Shown here: piece by piece, positions 28,714 through 37,508 of the stretch | Numbering within the stretch: the first letter of the stretch is position 1 | Layout: the number at the start of each line of letters is the position of its first letter | DNA from: Kordia sp. | Lineage (GTDB): Bacteria; Bacteroidota; Bacteroidia; Flavobacteriales; Flavobacteriaceae | Assembly: GCA_002733415.1 (NCBI GenBank) | Contig: NVVR01000001.1 | Location: 72,493-136,492, forward strand | Direction: 5' to 3' | Length of the DNA: 64,000 nucleotides | Position numbers and translations under genes: made by a program | The notes under the pieces: generated by a model | Told to the model about the DNA's origin: nothing | The model's input: only the letters and a program-made list of their open reading frames with translations | Databases searched by the model: none

Positions 28714-29253
28714 ATGAGTCTAGAATTGCTCATTGTAAAATGTAAAAAGAATAATAGAAAAGCTCAGGGGGAGCTGTATAGTTTGTATGCTAAAAAGTTA
28801 TTTACCCTTTGCTTGAAATATTCCAAAAGTTATGCAGAGTCGGAAGATAATTTGCAAGATGCTTTTGTGACTATTTTAAGTAAAATAAAACAGTATAATG
28901 GCAAGGGATCTTTTGAAGGATGGATGAAGCGAATTGTGATAAATACTGCGTTACAACGTTACAGAAAAGCAAGTGTGTTAGATGTAATAAAGGATGATGA
29001 TTTTTTAGAAGAGGTGGTAGAAATAGAGGTAGATCATGTGTCGCTAGAGTTTCTGTTGTCTATTATTCAAGAGTTGCCAGATAAATATAGATTGGTGTTC
29101 AATTTATATGTTTTGGATGGTTTTTCACATAAAGAAATTGCTGAAATGCTAAATATATCCGTAGGAACATCTAAGTCTAACTTGTCAAGAGCAAGAAATA
29201 TCTTAAAAGATAAAATTGAAAAAAATGAATTTAAAATTACAAAAACCCTTTAA
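28714..29253 (+). CDS. ECF-type RNA polymerase sigma factor
   Basis: The 179-residue protein has sigma region 2 (about 25-90, with YAESEDNLQDAFVTILSKI and GSFEGWMKRIVINTALQRYR) and region 4 (about 110-165, with ELPDKYRLVFNLYVLDGFSH and KEIAEMLNISVGTSKSNLSR). It directs RNA polymerase to stress or envelope promoters. The next gene starts 2 bp after its stop and encodes a protein with a short cytoplasmic head and a membrane helix, the likely anti-sigma partner. Confidence 0.92.
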   Translation: MSLELLIVKCKKNNRKAQGELYSLYAKKLFTLCLKYSKSYAESEDNLQDAFVTILSKIKQYNGKGSFEGWMKRIVINTALQRYRKASVLDVIKDDDFLEEVVEIEVDHVSLEFLLSIIQELPDKYRLVFNLYVLDGFSHKEIAEMLNISVGTSKSNLSRARNILKDKIEKNEFKITKTL

Positions 29254-29255
29254 TA

Positions 29256-31049
29256 ATGGGTAATAAAAAAAATATAGACCGATTGTTTCAAGAGCAGTTC
29301 AAAGATTTTGAAGCAACTCCAAATGATGCAGTTTGGGGGAATATTCAATCTAAATTGAATGAGAGGAATTCCAATAAAAGAAGAATTCCTGTATGGGTGA
29401 TGTTTAGTTGTGCAGTGGCTACTTTAGTGTTTTTTGTAGGGTTGAGTATGTTGTTTTTGCCTGCAAATGAAAGTGTTGAGGCAGTTGTTGTTACTCCGGA
29501 AAATCAAAATTCAATTAGCAATGATAAGTTTGTTTCTGCAGGAAAGGAAGAAGCGTTATTTGTAAATAAGAGTACTGAAAAAATTATTGATTCAAAATTA
29601 AAAGTGAATCAAAGTAATGCTAATATGGGGGTAATGTATTTGAAAACCCAAAAGGATGGTTTAAGTAATGAATCATTTAAAATCAAAAGTGAGGTCACTT
29701 CTGCGGCAGTGAAATCAAAATTAGCAAATAGAGGTTCTAACGAAATAAACAGTAATATTTTATTACTAAATAAGAGCGAGTTAATACAGAAACCAAGTTT
29801 AGTGCAAAATAGTTCGGGTGAAATGGTTAATGGAAACAATAAAATGTTTGCGTCTAATAAATATAGGTATGATGTAGTAAAAGGGGAGGGAGTTGTTGCT
29901 GTTGCTGAAGGTAATACTAAAGTTGTGTTTAATGAAAAGTTAAATAACCAAGATAGTTCAAGAAGTGCTTCTGGTTTTTTAAGTGAAAATAATGCGAAAA
30001 ACAATGTGATTGAGCAAACTAATGCAATAAAAAAGTTTACACCTATTACTAGTTCCAATATTGAAGAAAGAGAGTTTACGGGTAATTTAAAAGATAATTC
30101 AAATGATATTGTAGAAGACAATGTAGTAAATTTTAGTGATGATACAATTTTAGTCAAATCTGAAATGGAAAATAGTCTAGATAGGATTAGCTTAGTCGAA
30201 GAGGTTGTTATAGATGAGGAATGTAAGGAAGAAGAGGTGGGGGCTACAGTTGAGAAAACAATCGATGAAGCAGTTGCTGAATTAGAAGAAATTCAAAAGA
30301 ATGAGGATAATATAGATGATAATGAAGTTGCTTTTAGTAAATGGAAAATAGCACCAAATATTGCTCCGGTATATTACAACACATTAAGTTCTGGTTCTCC
30401 AATTGATAGTGAGTTATCTGGTAATAAGAAAAAAGGTAAAATTAATATGAGTTATGGTATAGGTGTGGGCTATGCAATAAATAAAAAACTTACAATCCGG
30501 ACAGGAGTTAATAAAATTAAGCTAGGGTATAATACCCAAGACGTAGCTATTTATCCTTTTGCAGAGGCTCCGGTTGATGGGAGGGGGCTTAAAAATATAA
30601 CTCTTACATCTGAAGCTTCATCTCTTAATTTGTCTGGTTCAAGTGGTTATTCTATTTCCCAGATACCATCTTCATATTCATTGTTATATGACTCCAGTTT
30701 AAATCAACGATTAGGGTATATAGAGGTTCCTGTGGAATTAAGTTACAAAATTTCAGAAAAAAAAATGAAAATTAATGTGATAGCTGGAGTAAGTACTTTT
30801 TTCTTAAATGAAAACGGTATTTATACGGAAACTAATGGTATTGAAACTCATATAGGAGAGGCGAATAATTTGAATAAAATAAGCTATAGTACAAATATTG
30901 GACTTGGTTTTAATTATAACATTTCAAAAGCGTTTAATTTTAATTTTGAACCAACGTTTAAATATCAGTTGAATGCATTTAGTAATGATTCAGGGAATTT
31001 TAATCCTTATATTTTAGGGGTTTATACTGGGTTTAGTTTTAAGTTTTAA
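29256..31049 (+). CDS. Putative anti-sigma/outer-membrane-barrel fusion protein
   Basis: This 597-residue protein has four parts. Residues 1-43 are a charged cytoplasmic head with FEATPNDAVWGNIQSKLNER. Residues about 45-68 are one membrane helix (IPVWVMFSCAVATLVFFVG). About 70-355 form an Asn/Ser/Glu/Lys-rich linker with no clear fold. About 361-597 form a predicted outer-membrane beta-barrel of the PorT-like type (SYGIGVGYAINKKLTIRTGV, ending YILGVYTGFSFKF). The head and operon position fit an anti-sigma factor. The whole looks built to tie the inner and outer membranes. The function is inferred. Confidence 0.75.
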   Translation: MGNKKNIDRLFQEQFKDFEATPNDAVWGNIQSKLNERNSNKRRIPVWVMFSCAVATLVFFVGLSMLFLPANESVEAVVVTPENQNSISNDKFVSAGKEEALFVNKSTEKIIDSKLKVNQSNANMGVMYLKTQKDGLSNESFKIKSEVTSAAVKSKLANRGSNEINSNILLLNKSELIQKPSLVQNSSGEMVNGNNKMFASNKYRYDVVKGEGVVAVAEGNTKVVFNEKLNNQDSSRSASGFLSENNAKNNVIEQTNAIKKFTPITSSNIEEREFTGNLKDNSNDIVEDNVVNFSDDTILVKSEMENSLDRISLVEEVVIDEECKEEEVGATVEKTIDEAVAELEEIQKNEDNIDDNEVAFSKWKIAPNIAPVYYNTLSSGSPIDSELSGNKKKGKINMSYGIGVGYAINKKLTIRTGVNKIKLGYNTQDVAIYPFAEAPVDGRGLKNITLTSEASSLNLSGSSGYSISQIPSSYSLLYDSSLNQRLGYIEVPVELSYKISEKKMKINVIAGVSTFFLNENGIYTETNGIETHIGEANNLNKISYSTNIGLGFNYNISKAFNFNFEPTFKYQLNAFSNDSGNFNPYILGVYTGFSFKF

Positions 31050-31085
31050 GTTAGTTAATGTTAACATAAATATTTATGTTAAACG

Positions 31086-31125
31086 AAAAAGCGTTCTTAT
31101 TCCTAAGAGCGCTTTTGGTTTTTTT
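31086..31125. terminator. Terminator between convergent genes
   Basis: AAAAGCGTTCTTA-TTCC-TAAGAGCGCTTTT has a long stem and flanking T-runs on both strands. It can serve both the anti-sigma-like gene and the convergent plsC. Confidence 0.88.
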
Positions 31126-31138
31126 AAAGAGGGTATAT

Positions 31139-31879
31139 TCAGGGGGTGTGTCTTTTTAACTCGTCATAAATAAGCGCTCTGGTTTGATTTTTTAATTCAT
31201 TTTTTAAAGAAATATCTAAACCTTTAGTAAGTATAGGTTTGTGGATGGTTACGCGCATTTCCCCAGGAGAGCCTCCAGTTAAAAAATCATAAGGTAGTCG
31301 TTTAAAGTTGTCTACAAAAGTCATTGGAATTATTGGAATTTGATGTTCTAATGCAAGTCGGAAAGCTCCAGTTTTAAACTCGCAAACCAAATCACATTCG
31401 TCAAACACTCCTCCTTCTGGGAATATACAAATGCTTATTCCGGAGTTTAATCTTTGTTGTGCGCTGTTAAAAACTTCTTTTTTACTTTGTGAGCTGTTTC
31501 TGTCAACTAATATACAGGTACGTTTGTAGAAAAATCCAAACAACGGTATTTTGGCTAATTCTTTTTTTCCGACAAATACAAACGGATTTTTTTCTATAGC
31601 CAACATTAGCATAATATCGGTCATTGATGTGTGGTTGGCTACAAACATGTAGCTTTTTCCAAAAACTATTTCGCTTTCTTTTTTTAGTTTTACTCTGAAT
31701 CCCATTCCGAATAAAATTATTTTAGCCCAAATTCGTGCTAACTTAAAGAAATACGGATATAATTTATCGCTTGAAGATGTAATTAGAAGAAAAGGAAACA
31801 TAACGAGTATAGGGGTTACTATGAGTAAGTAAAACCATATTCTATAAGCGGATCTTCCGATGTAGGTGAATATTTTCAA
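31139..31879 (-). CDS. plsC: 1-acyl-sn-glycerol-3-phosphate acyltransferase
   Basis: The 246-residue protein has an N-terminal membrane helix (about 14-34) and the PlsC motifs NHTSMTD (block I) and FPEGG (block III). It transfers a second acyl chain to lysophosphatidic acid in phospholipid synthesis. No in-frame ATG lies upstream before a stop, so the start is a TTG at 31879; the next ATG would remove the membrane segment. Confidence 0.9.
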   Translation of the reverse strand: MKIFTYIGRSAYRIWFYLLIVTPILVMFPFLLITSSSDKLYPYFFKLARIWAKIILFGMGFRVKLKKESEIVFGKSYMFVANHTSMTDIMLMLAIEKNPFVFVGKKELAKIPLFGFFYKRTCILVDRNSSQSKKEVFNSAQQRLNSGISICIFPEGGVFDECDLVCEFKTGAFRLALEHQIPIIPMTFVDNFKRLPYDFLTGGSPGEMRVTIHKPILTKGLDISLKNELKNQTRALIYDELKRHTP

Positions 31880-31962
31880 AATAAAAAGACTTAAGTTTCA
31901 AAAATAACTTTTTTATGACTGATGCTTTCAATAAATTTACCTAAATTTTTTCGAAGAGAGTT

Positions 31963-32934
31963 ATGGCAAGAGTATTGACAGGAGTGCAAAGTACAGGAAC
32001 ACCACATTTAGGTAATTTATTAGGGGCGATTATTCCGGCAATAGAAATGTCGAATAATCCCGTTAATGAAGCGTATTTGTTTATTGCAGACATGCATTCA
32101 TTAACACAAATTAAAGACGCTAAGGTGTTAAGAGAAAACACGTATTCTACAGCTGCTGTATGGTTGGCTTTTGGATTAGATGTTGATAAAACTGTGTTTT
32201 ATAGGCAAAGTGATATTCCTCAAGTAACAGAGCTTTCTTGGTATTTAAATTGCTTTTTTCCGTTTAAAAGGTTGGAATTAGCACATTCATTTAAAGATAA
32301 GGCAGATAGTCTTGATGATGTTAATGGTGGGTTATTTACGTATCCGATGTTAATGGCTGCAGATATTTTGTTGTATGACGCGGAGGTTGTTCCAGTTGGG
32401 AAAGATCAAATGCAGCATCTAGAGATGACTAGAGACGTAGCTTCTCGTTTTCATGCGAAATTGGGTGAAACTTTCGTATTGCCTCAGGCTAAAGTTCAAG
32501 AAGACACTATGTATGTTCCTGGAACCGATGGGGTGAAAATGAGTAAGAGTAAAGGGAATATTATTAATTTATTTCTTCCGGATAAACAATTACGTAAACA
32601 AGTAATGAAAATTGCAACAGATAGTACTCCTTTGGAGGATTCTAAAAATCCAGATACGTGTAATTTATTTGCCTTGTATAAATTAGTTGCAACTGAGGGG
32701 CAAATTAATGAGATGCGAGCAAATTATGAAGGTGGGGGTTATGGGTATGGACATGCAAAACAAGCGTTTTTTGAAGTGCTAATTGAAAAATTCACTAAGG
32801 AAAGAGCTTTGTATAATTATTATATGGATAATCTTTCGGAAATAGATAAAGCATTGTCTGTTGGGGCTGATAAAGCGTCAAATACAGCTAAAGAAGTTTT
32901 AAAGAGAGTAAGAGAGAAGTTAGGATTCTTGTAG
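31963..32934 (+). CDS. trpS: Tryptophanyl-tRNA synthetase
   Basis: The 323-residue class I synthetase carries the HIGH-type motif TPHLGN (13-18) and KMSKS (192-196), plus the family block FPFKRLELAHSFKDKAD. It charges tRNA-Trp. The length is that of bacterial TrpRS. It diverges from plsC across 83 bp. Confidence 0.97.
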   Translation: MARVLTGVQSTGTPHLGNLLGAIIPAIEMSNNPVNEAYLFIADMHSLTQIKDAKVLRENTYSTAAVWLAFGLDVDKTVFYRQSDIPQVTELSWYLNCFFPFKRLELAHSFKDKADSLDDVNGGLFTYPMLMAADILLYDAEVVPVGKDQMQHLEMTRDVASRFHAKLGETFVLPQAKVQEDTMYVPGTDGVKMSKSKGNIINLFLPDKQLRKQVMKIATDSTPLEDSKNPDTCNLFALYKLVATEGQINEMRANYEGGGYGYGHAKQAFFEVLIEKFTKERALYNYYMDNLSEIDKALSVGADKASNTAKEVLKRVREKLGFL

Positions 32935-32998
32935 TTATAGAAAAAACTACGGGTTTATTTTAGAGTATTACTTGTGTGGAGAGTGACTTTGATAAAGG

Positions 32999-33745
32999 TT
33001 ACTCTCTTTTAATTTTATCTTGTAGAGCAAAGAAAGCGCGTTTAGACGCTTTCTCTTCTGCTTTCTTTTTAGAGGTGGCTCTTCCTTTGGCGATTACCTT
33101 GTTGTCAATGCGTAATTTAACTGCAAAATGTTTAATATTATCGTTTCCTGTATCGTCATAAACAAGGTATTTGAAAACCTTTTTTTCTTTCTGACACCAT
33201 TCAATAAGTAAGCTTTTGTAACTGATAACTTTACCTTCAAGTCTTTCAATATCAACATAAGGTACAATAACGCTGTCATAAATAAATTTTTCAGCACCTT
33301 TGTATCCTTTGTCTAGAAATATTGCGCCTACTAATGCTTCAAATACATTACCATGAATGTTGTCGCCAAAATTAACTTTACTCATTTTACTATTTACTAG
33401 GCTGAGTAGTTCTAAGTCTTTTCCTAATTCATTTAAATGTTCTCTACTTACGATTTTTGAGCGCATTTTAGTAAGGTATCCTTCATTTCCGTGGGGAACT
33501 TTATTGAATAAGTATTCGGCTATAATAGAGCTCAACATAGCATCGCCTAAAAACTCTAGTCTTTCGTAGCTAATAGTGTTTCCTTTGTTGTCCTTTTTGT
33601 TAGAAGATCGATGGGTGAAAGCCTCTTCAAAATGAGTGATTTTTATTGGTTTATATCCAATTATTTTAGAAACTTGAACAAAAAAATTCCCGTCTTCATT
33701 AGTAGAAGTTCGGGAATTGAATATTTTTTGAATAATACGCTTCAT
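32999..33745 (-). CDS. rnc: Ribonuclease III
   Basis: I start at ATG 33745 (248 residues); a TTG at 33769 would add eight residues. The RNase III signature ERLEFLGDA is at 61-69, with the second acidic cluster NVFEALVGAIFLD. A double-stranded RNA-binding domain covers about 175-245 (SYKSLLIEWCQKEKKVFKYL, ending KKKAEEKASKRAF). It cleaves rRNA precursors and structured RNAs. In this window it follows fabF and acpP on the same strand, a neighbourhood common in bacteria. Confidence 0.95.
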   Translation of the reverse strand: MKRIIQKIFNSRTSTNEDGNFFVQVSKIIGYKPIKITHFEEAFTHRSSNKKDNKGNTISYERLEFLGDAMLSSIIAEYLFNKVPHGNEGYLTKMRSKIVSREHLNELGKDLELLSLVNSKMSKVNFGDNIHGNVFEALVGAIFLDKGYKGAEKFIYDSVIVPYVDIERLEGKVISYKSLLIEWCQKEKKVFKYLVYDDTGNDNIKHFAVKLRIDNKVIAKGRATSKKKAEEKASKRAFFALQDKIKRE

Positions 33746-33928
33746 GTGTTTATATCTATTGTTTTTCAATTGTCACATGTAATCTTTGAATTAATAAAAA
33801 CAAGTAAATTTAACATAGTTTATTAATCTAGATGTTAATCAAGTTCTCAGTACAAGTATGAGAAGTGTGAATAACAATATTATTTTTCATTCTAAAAACG
33901 CAATAATTATTATAAATAGAATCTGAAG

Positions 33929-33940
33929 CCCACTAGTGGG
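33929..33940. repeat. R3-type palindrome after the fabF stop
   Basis: CCCACTAGTGGG is a perfect palindrome, 11 bp beyond the fabF stop codon on the minus strand. Confidence 0.5.
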
Positions 33941-33951
33941 TTTCGGTTGTT

Positions 33952-35202
33952 TTAGTCTAATTTTTTAAACAGTACACATGCATTATGTCCACCGAATCCA
34001 AATGTGTTACTCATCACTACATTAAGTTCTCTTTTCTGAGCTTTGTTAAGTGTTAAGTTCAATTTGTTGTCTATGTTTTCATCATGAGTTTCATGATTTA
34101 TTGTAGGAGGAATTATTCCGTGCTTCATGGCTAATATGGAAGCGATAGCTTCAATTGCACCAGCGGCACCTAATAGGTGACCTGTCATAGATTTTGTTGA
34201 ATTGATATTTAGGTTGTACGCGTGGTCACCAAAAACACTTATAATTGCTTTTGATTCTGCAATATCACCTAATGGTGTTGAAGTACCATGCATATTGATG
34301 GCATCAACGTCTGTTGTTGATAATCCTGCATCTTCAATACAGTTTTTCATAACAAGTATTGCTCCTAGTCCTTCCGGATGTGGTGCAGTCATATGATGTG
34401 CATCGGCAGATAAACCACCTCCAGCAAGTTCAGCGTAAATTTTAGCGCCTCTTGCAATTGCATGTTCATATTCTTCTAGAATTAATGCTCCTGCTCCTTC
34501 GCCTAAAACAAATCCGTCTCTATTTGCGTCAAATGGTCTTGATGCAGATTGAGGGTCGTCATTTCTTGTAGATAAAGCATGCATTGCATTAAAACCTCCT
34601 ATACCAGCTTCAGTAGCAGCTGCTTCAGAACCTCCAGAAACAATAATGTCAGCTTTTCCAAGCTTAATATAGTTCATGGCGTCTATCATAGCGTTAGCTG
34701 AAGATGCGCAGGCAGATACAGTTGTAAAGTTTGGTCCTCTAAACCCGTATTTAATTGAGATGTGCCCAGGAGCAATATCAGCAATCATTTTAGGAATGAA
34801 AAAAGGATTGAAACGAGGTGTTCCATTTCCGGTAGCAAAATTTGTCACTTCTCTTTGAAAAGTATCAATTCCGCCAATTCCAGCGCCCCAAATTACTCCA
34901 ACTCTGTCTTTGTTTATTTTTTCTAAGTCTAGCCCAGAATCTATAATTGCTTCATCAGAGGCAACCATAGCATACTGTGCATAAAGATCTAGTTTTCTAG
35001 CGTCTTTACGACTCATAAAGTCTGTGACTTCAAAATTTTTAAGTTCGCAAGCAAACTTTGTTTTGAAATTAGAAGCATCAAAGCGAGTAATAGGGCCAGC
35101 GCCACTTTTACCACTCACCAATGCATCCCAATACTCTTGAATATTGTTCCCTATTGGAGTAAGTGCTCCAAGGCCTGTAACTACAACTCGCTTTAATTTC
35201 AT
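33952..35202 (-). CDS. fabF: 3-oxoacyl-[acyl-carrier-protein] synthase II
   Basis: The 416-residue condensing enzyme has the nucleophile C165 in TVSACASSANA and the catalytic histidines in NMHGTSTPLGD (about 305) and GHLLGAAGAIE (about 342). It extends fatty acids on acyl carrier protein. The gene starts 21 bp after acpP, the usual acpP-fabF pair. Confidence 0.97.
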   Translation of the reverse strand: MKLKRVVVTGLGALTPIGNNIQEYWDALVSGKSGAGPITRFDASNFKTKFACELKNFEVTDFMSRKDARKLDLYAQYAMVASDEAIIDSGLDLEKINKDRVGVIWGAGIGGIDTFQREVTNFATGNGTPRFNPFFIPKMIADIAPGHISIKYGFRGPNFTTVSACASSANAMIDAMNYIKLGKADIIVSGGSEAAATEAGIGGFNAMHALSTRNDDPQSASRPFDANRDGFVLGEGAGALILEEYEHAIARGAKIYAELAGGGLSADAHHMTAPHPEGLGAILVMKNCIEDAGLSTTDVDAINMHGTSTPLGDIAESKAIISVFGDHAYNLNINSTKSMTGHLLGAAGAIEAIASILAMKHGIIPPTINHETHDENIDNKLNLTLNKAQKRELNVVMSNTFGFGGHNACVLFKKLD

Positions 35203-35223
35203 ATATAAATACTTCTTAACTTC

Positions 35224-35457
35224 TTATTTAGCTCCTTCTATGTAAGTAATAGCTTGACCTACAGTAGCAATGTTTTCTGCTTGATCATCTGGAATTTGAA
35301 TGTCAAATTCTTTTTCGAATTCCATAATTAATTCAACAGTATCTAATGAATCTGCTCCTAAGTCGTTTGTGAAACTTGCTTCGATAACAACTTCGTTTTC
35401 ATCAACACCTAATTTGTCTACTATGATCGCTTTTACTTTTGATGCAATATCTGACAT
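35224..35457 (-). CDS. acpP: Acyl carrier protein
   Basis: The 77-residue acidic protein carries the phosphopantetheine attachment motif [10 protein letters not shown] with Ser37. It holds growing acyl chains for FabF and other fatty acid enzymes. A strong promoter candidate lies just upstream. Confidence 0.98.
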   Translation of the reverse strand: MSDIASKVKAIIVDKLGVDENEVVIEASFTNDLGADSLDTVELIMEFEKEFDIQIPDDQAENIATVGQAITYIEGAK

Positions 35458-35486
35458 AATCTTTAATTTTTAAATTTGTTTGGAGG

Positions 35487-35518
35487 CAAAAGTAAAAAAC
35501 TTTACTCTAAAACCACAA
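35487..35518 (-). promoter_or_regulatory. Predicted acpP-fabF promoter
   Basis: Read on the minus strand, TTG (complement at 35516-35518) and TACTTTTG (complement at 35487-35494) are 21 bp apart. The -7 element fits TAnnTTTG exactly. Confidence 0.65.
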
Positions 35519-35638
35519 TTTACACGAAAAATGTAAGTTATTTTTTTATAATTTTTGTGAAGTTACTGGTTTTTAGCTTCCAATTGTGAATATTTATTCT
35601 TTTTTTTGTCTTGAAATAACACATGTAGCTCTAAAAAT

Positions 35639-36202
35639 ATGAAACGTATTGTGATTTTTGCATCTGGTTCCGGAACGAATGCGGAAAATATTATTAAACA
35701 CTTCCAAGGTAATGGTTTAGCCAAGGTTATTCAAGTTCTAAGTAACAAGAAAGATGCCAAAGTTTTGGAAAAGGCTGAAAAACTGGGGGTTAGTAATAGT
35801 AGTTTTAGTAGAAATGATTTGCATGAAAGTAATATCATTTATAATCTAATGCTTGATTTAAAACCTGATTTAATAGTATTAGCTGGTTTTTTATTAAAAT
35901 TTCCAGAAGATATAATTTCAGCTTTTGCTAATAAAATCATTAATGTTCATCCCGCGTTATTGCCTAAATATGGAGGGAAAGGAATGTATGGGGCTAATGT
36001 TCATAAAGCTGTAGTTGCTAATAATGATAAAGAATCAGGTATAACTATTCATTATGTAAATGAACATTATGATGAGGGCAATATCATTTTTCAAGCAAAT
36101 ACTAAGGTAGATAGTATTGATACTTTTGAGGATGTAGCGGCAAAGATTCATCTTTTAGAACAAAAACATTTTCCGCTTGTAATTGAACAATTGCTAAACT
36201 GA
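35639..36202 (+). CDS. purN: Phosphoribosylglycinamide formyltransferase
   Basis: The 187-residue protein has the N-terminal block IVIFASGSGTNAENIIKHF, the catalytic motif NVHPALLPKYGGKGMYG and the later block HYVNEHYDEGNIIFQ. It formylates GAR with formyl-tetrahydrofolate in purine synthesis. It diverges from acpP. Confidence 0.96.
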   Translation: MKRIVIFASGSGTNAENIIKHFQGNGLAKVIQVLSNKKDAKVLEKAEKLGVSNSSFSRNDLHESNIIYNLMLDLKPDLIVLAGFLLKFPEDIISAFANKIINVHPALLPKYGGKGMYGANVHKAVVANNDKESGITIHYVNEHYDEGNIIFQANTKVDSIDTFEDVAAKIHLLEQKHFPLVIEQLLN

Positions 36203-36290
36203 AACTGGAATTGAAGTCGAACTAAAATAAAGGTTGCGAATTTTTGTGGTACTTTGTGTGCTTCTGTGAAATAGCTTAAAACTAAAAAAA

Positions 36291-36773
36291 GTGAATAATA
36301 CTGTACACATATATACTGATGGTTCTTCTCGAGGTAATCCAGGTCCTGGAGGATATGGTGTAGTGATGGAATGGGTGGGTAAACCATATAGAAAAGAGCT
36401 TTCTCAAGGCTATGAAAAAACCACGAATAACAGAATGGAGTTATTGGCTGTAATAGTAGCGCTGGAGCAGTTGAAAAATGAGAACACAGCAGTTAAAGTA
36501 TTTACGGATTCTAAGTATGTAGTTGATTCCGTAGAAAAAAAATGGGTTTTTGGATGGGAGAAAAAAGGGTATAAAGGTAAAAAGAACCCAGATTTATGGA
36601 AGCGTTTTTTGAAAATATATAGAATACAAAATGTAAGTTTTCAATGGATTAAAGGGCATAATAACCATAAACAAAATGATAGATGTGATTATTTAGCTGT
36701 TGAATCCTCAAAAAAAATCGGATTACTTGTTGATGTTGAATACGTAAAAACGGACAATCAAAAGTTACTTTAA
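36291..36773 (+). CDS. rnhA: Ribonuclease HI
   Basis: The 160-residue protein uses a GTG start. The acidic catalytic residues are visible as D10 in YTDGSSRGNPGPGGYG, E50 in NNRMELL, D73 in VFTDSKYV and a last Asp in QNDRCDYLA, with the basic handle around KKWVFGWEKKGYKGKKNPDLW. It removes RNA from RNA-DNA hybrids. The gene sits between purN and a START-domain gene. Confidence 0.96.
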   Translation: MNNTVHIYTDGSSRGNPGPGGYGVVMEWVGKPYRKELSQGYEKTTNNRMELLAVIVALEQLKNENTAVKVFTDSKYVVDSVEKKWVFGWEKKGYKGKKNPDLWKRFLKIYRIQNVSFQWIKGHNNHKQNDRCDYLAVESSKKIGLLVDVEYVKTDNQKLL

Positions 36774-36811
36774 CCACTAGTTTTTTCTTAAGTGTAGTTT
36801 AATTCTCAAAT

Positions 36812-37420
36812 ATGAAAATAAAAACAACGAAATTTTATTTTTTAATACTATTGTTTAGTTGCTTTTTTTATAGCTATTCTCAATCTGAATGGGAGTTAGA
36901 AAAAGAAGCTTTAGGTATTCAAGTGTTTACAAGGACTGTAAGTGTTTCTTCTATTAAAGAGTATAAAGCTACAACATTAATAAAAACTTCTCTAAAATCG
37001 ATAGTGAGTAAAATTATAGATGGCGAGCATTTGAAAGACTGGAATTACAAAACGACCAAAAGTAATTTGTTAGAGAAAATATCAGATAATGAATACCTTA
37101 TTTATATGTATAATGATTTGCCTTGGCCGGCTAAGAACAGAGATCATATTTCGACGTTAAAGATTGATGAAATAAGTAGTTCATTGACTAAAATAAGTAT
37201 TATATCTACTCCTAAAAAAATGCTAGAAAAAAGTGGAGTAATAAGAGTAGTTAATTTTTCAGGGTTTTGGTTATTAGAGAAAACTAAATTAGGAATAAAA
37301 GTTACGCAGCAAATGTATGGTGATCCAGGAGGTTCGTTACCGGTATTTATTGTGAACTCAATGTTAGTAAAGGCTCCTTTTAATACATTTAAGCGTCTAA
37401 AAGAACAATTAGCGAACTAA
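36812..37420 (+). CDS. START/SRPBCC-domain exported protein
   Basis: The 202-residue protein has a signal peptide ending YSYSQ (residue 24). The rest is a START-like lipid-binding fold: EWELEKEALGIQVFTRTV, the block HLKDWNYKTTKSNLLEKIS and DLPWPAKNRDHIS. These are motifs of bacterial START-domain proteins in Bacteroidota. A periplasmic lipid or other hydrophobic ligand is inferred. The substrate is unknown. Confidence 0.82.
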   Translation: MKIKTTKFYFLILLFSCFFYSYSQSEWELEKEALGIQVFTRTVSVSSIKEYKATTLIKTSLKSIVSKIIDGEHLKDWNYKTTKSNLLEKISDNEYLIYMYNDLPWPAKNRDHISTLKIDEISSSLTKISIISTPKKMLEKSGVIRVVNFSGFWLLEKTKLGIKVTQQMYGDPGGSLPVFIVNSMLVKAPFNTFKRLKEQLAN

Positions 37421-37454
37421 TTTATAGTAGTTGGCTACTTTTCATTTTATAGTA

Positions 37455-37487
37455 TTGTGTTATAGAAAATAAATTTCCGTAATTTTG
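37455..37487 (+). promoter_or_regulatory. Predicted promoter of the PfkB-family kinase gene
   Basis: TAATTTTG at 37480-37487 fits the -7 consensus exactly; TTG at 37455-37457 is a little far (22 bp). This supports starting the gene at ATG 37509 rather than at TTG 37485, which lies inside the -7 element. Confidence 0.5.
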
Positions 37488-37508
37488 CAGAAATTTAATA
37501 GGCATTTG

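Noticed and set aside
29609-30157. 182-codon antisense frame inside the anti-sigma-like gene
   Set aside because: It is Ser/Leu/Phe-rich and complements the low-complexity linker.
36203-36290. Possible remnant repeat (TTGTGGTACTTTGTGTGCTTC) before rnhA
   Set aside because: Only one copy is visible in this window, so it cannot be called a repeat.
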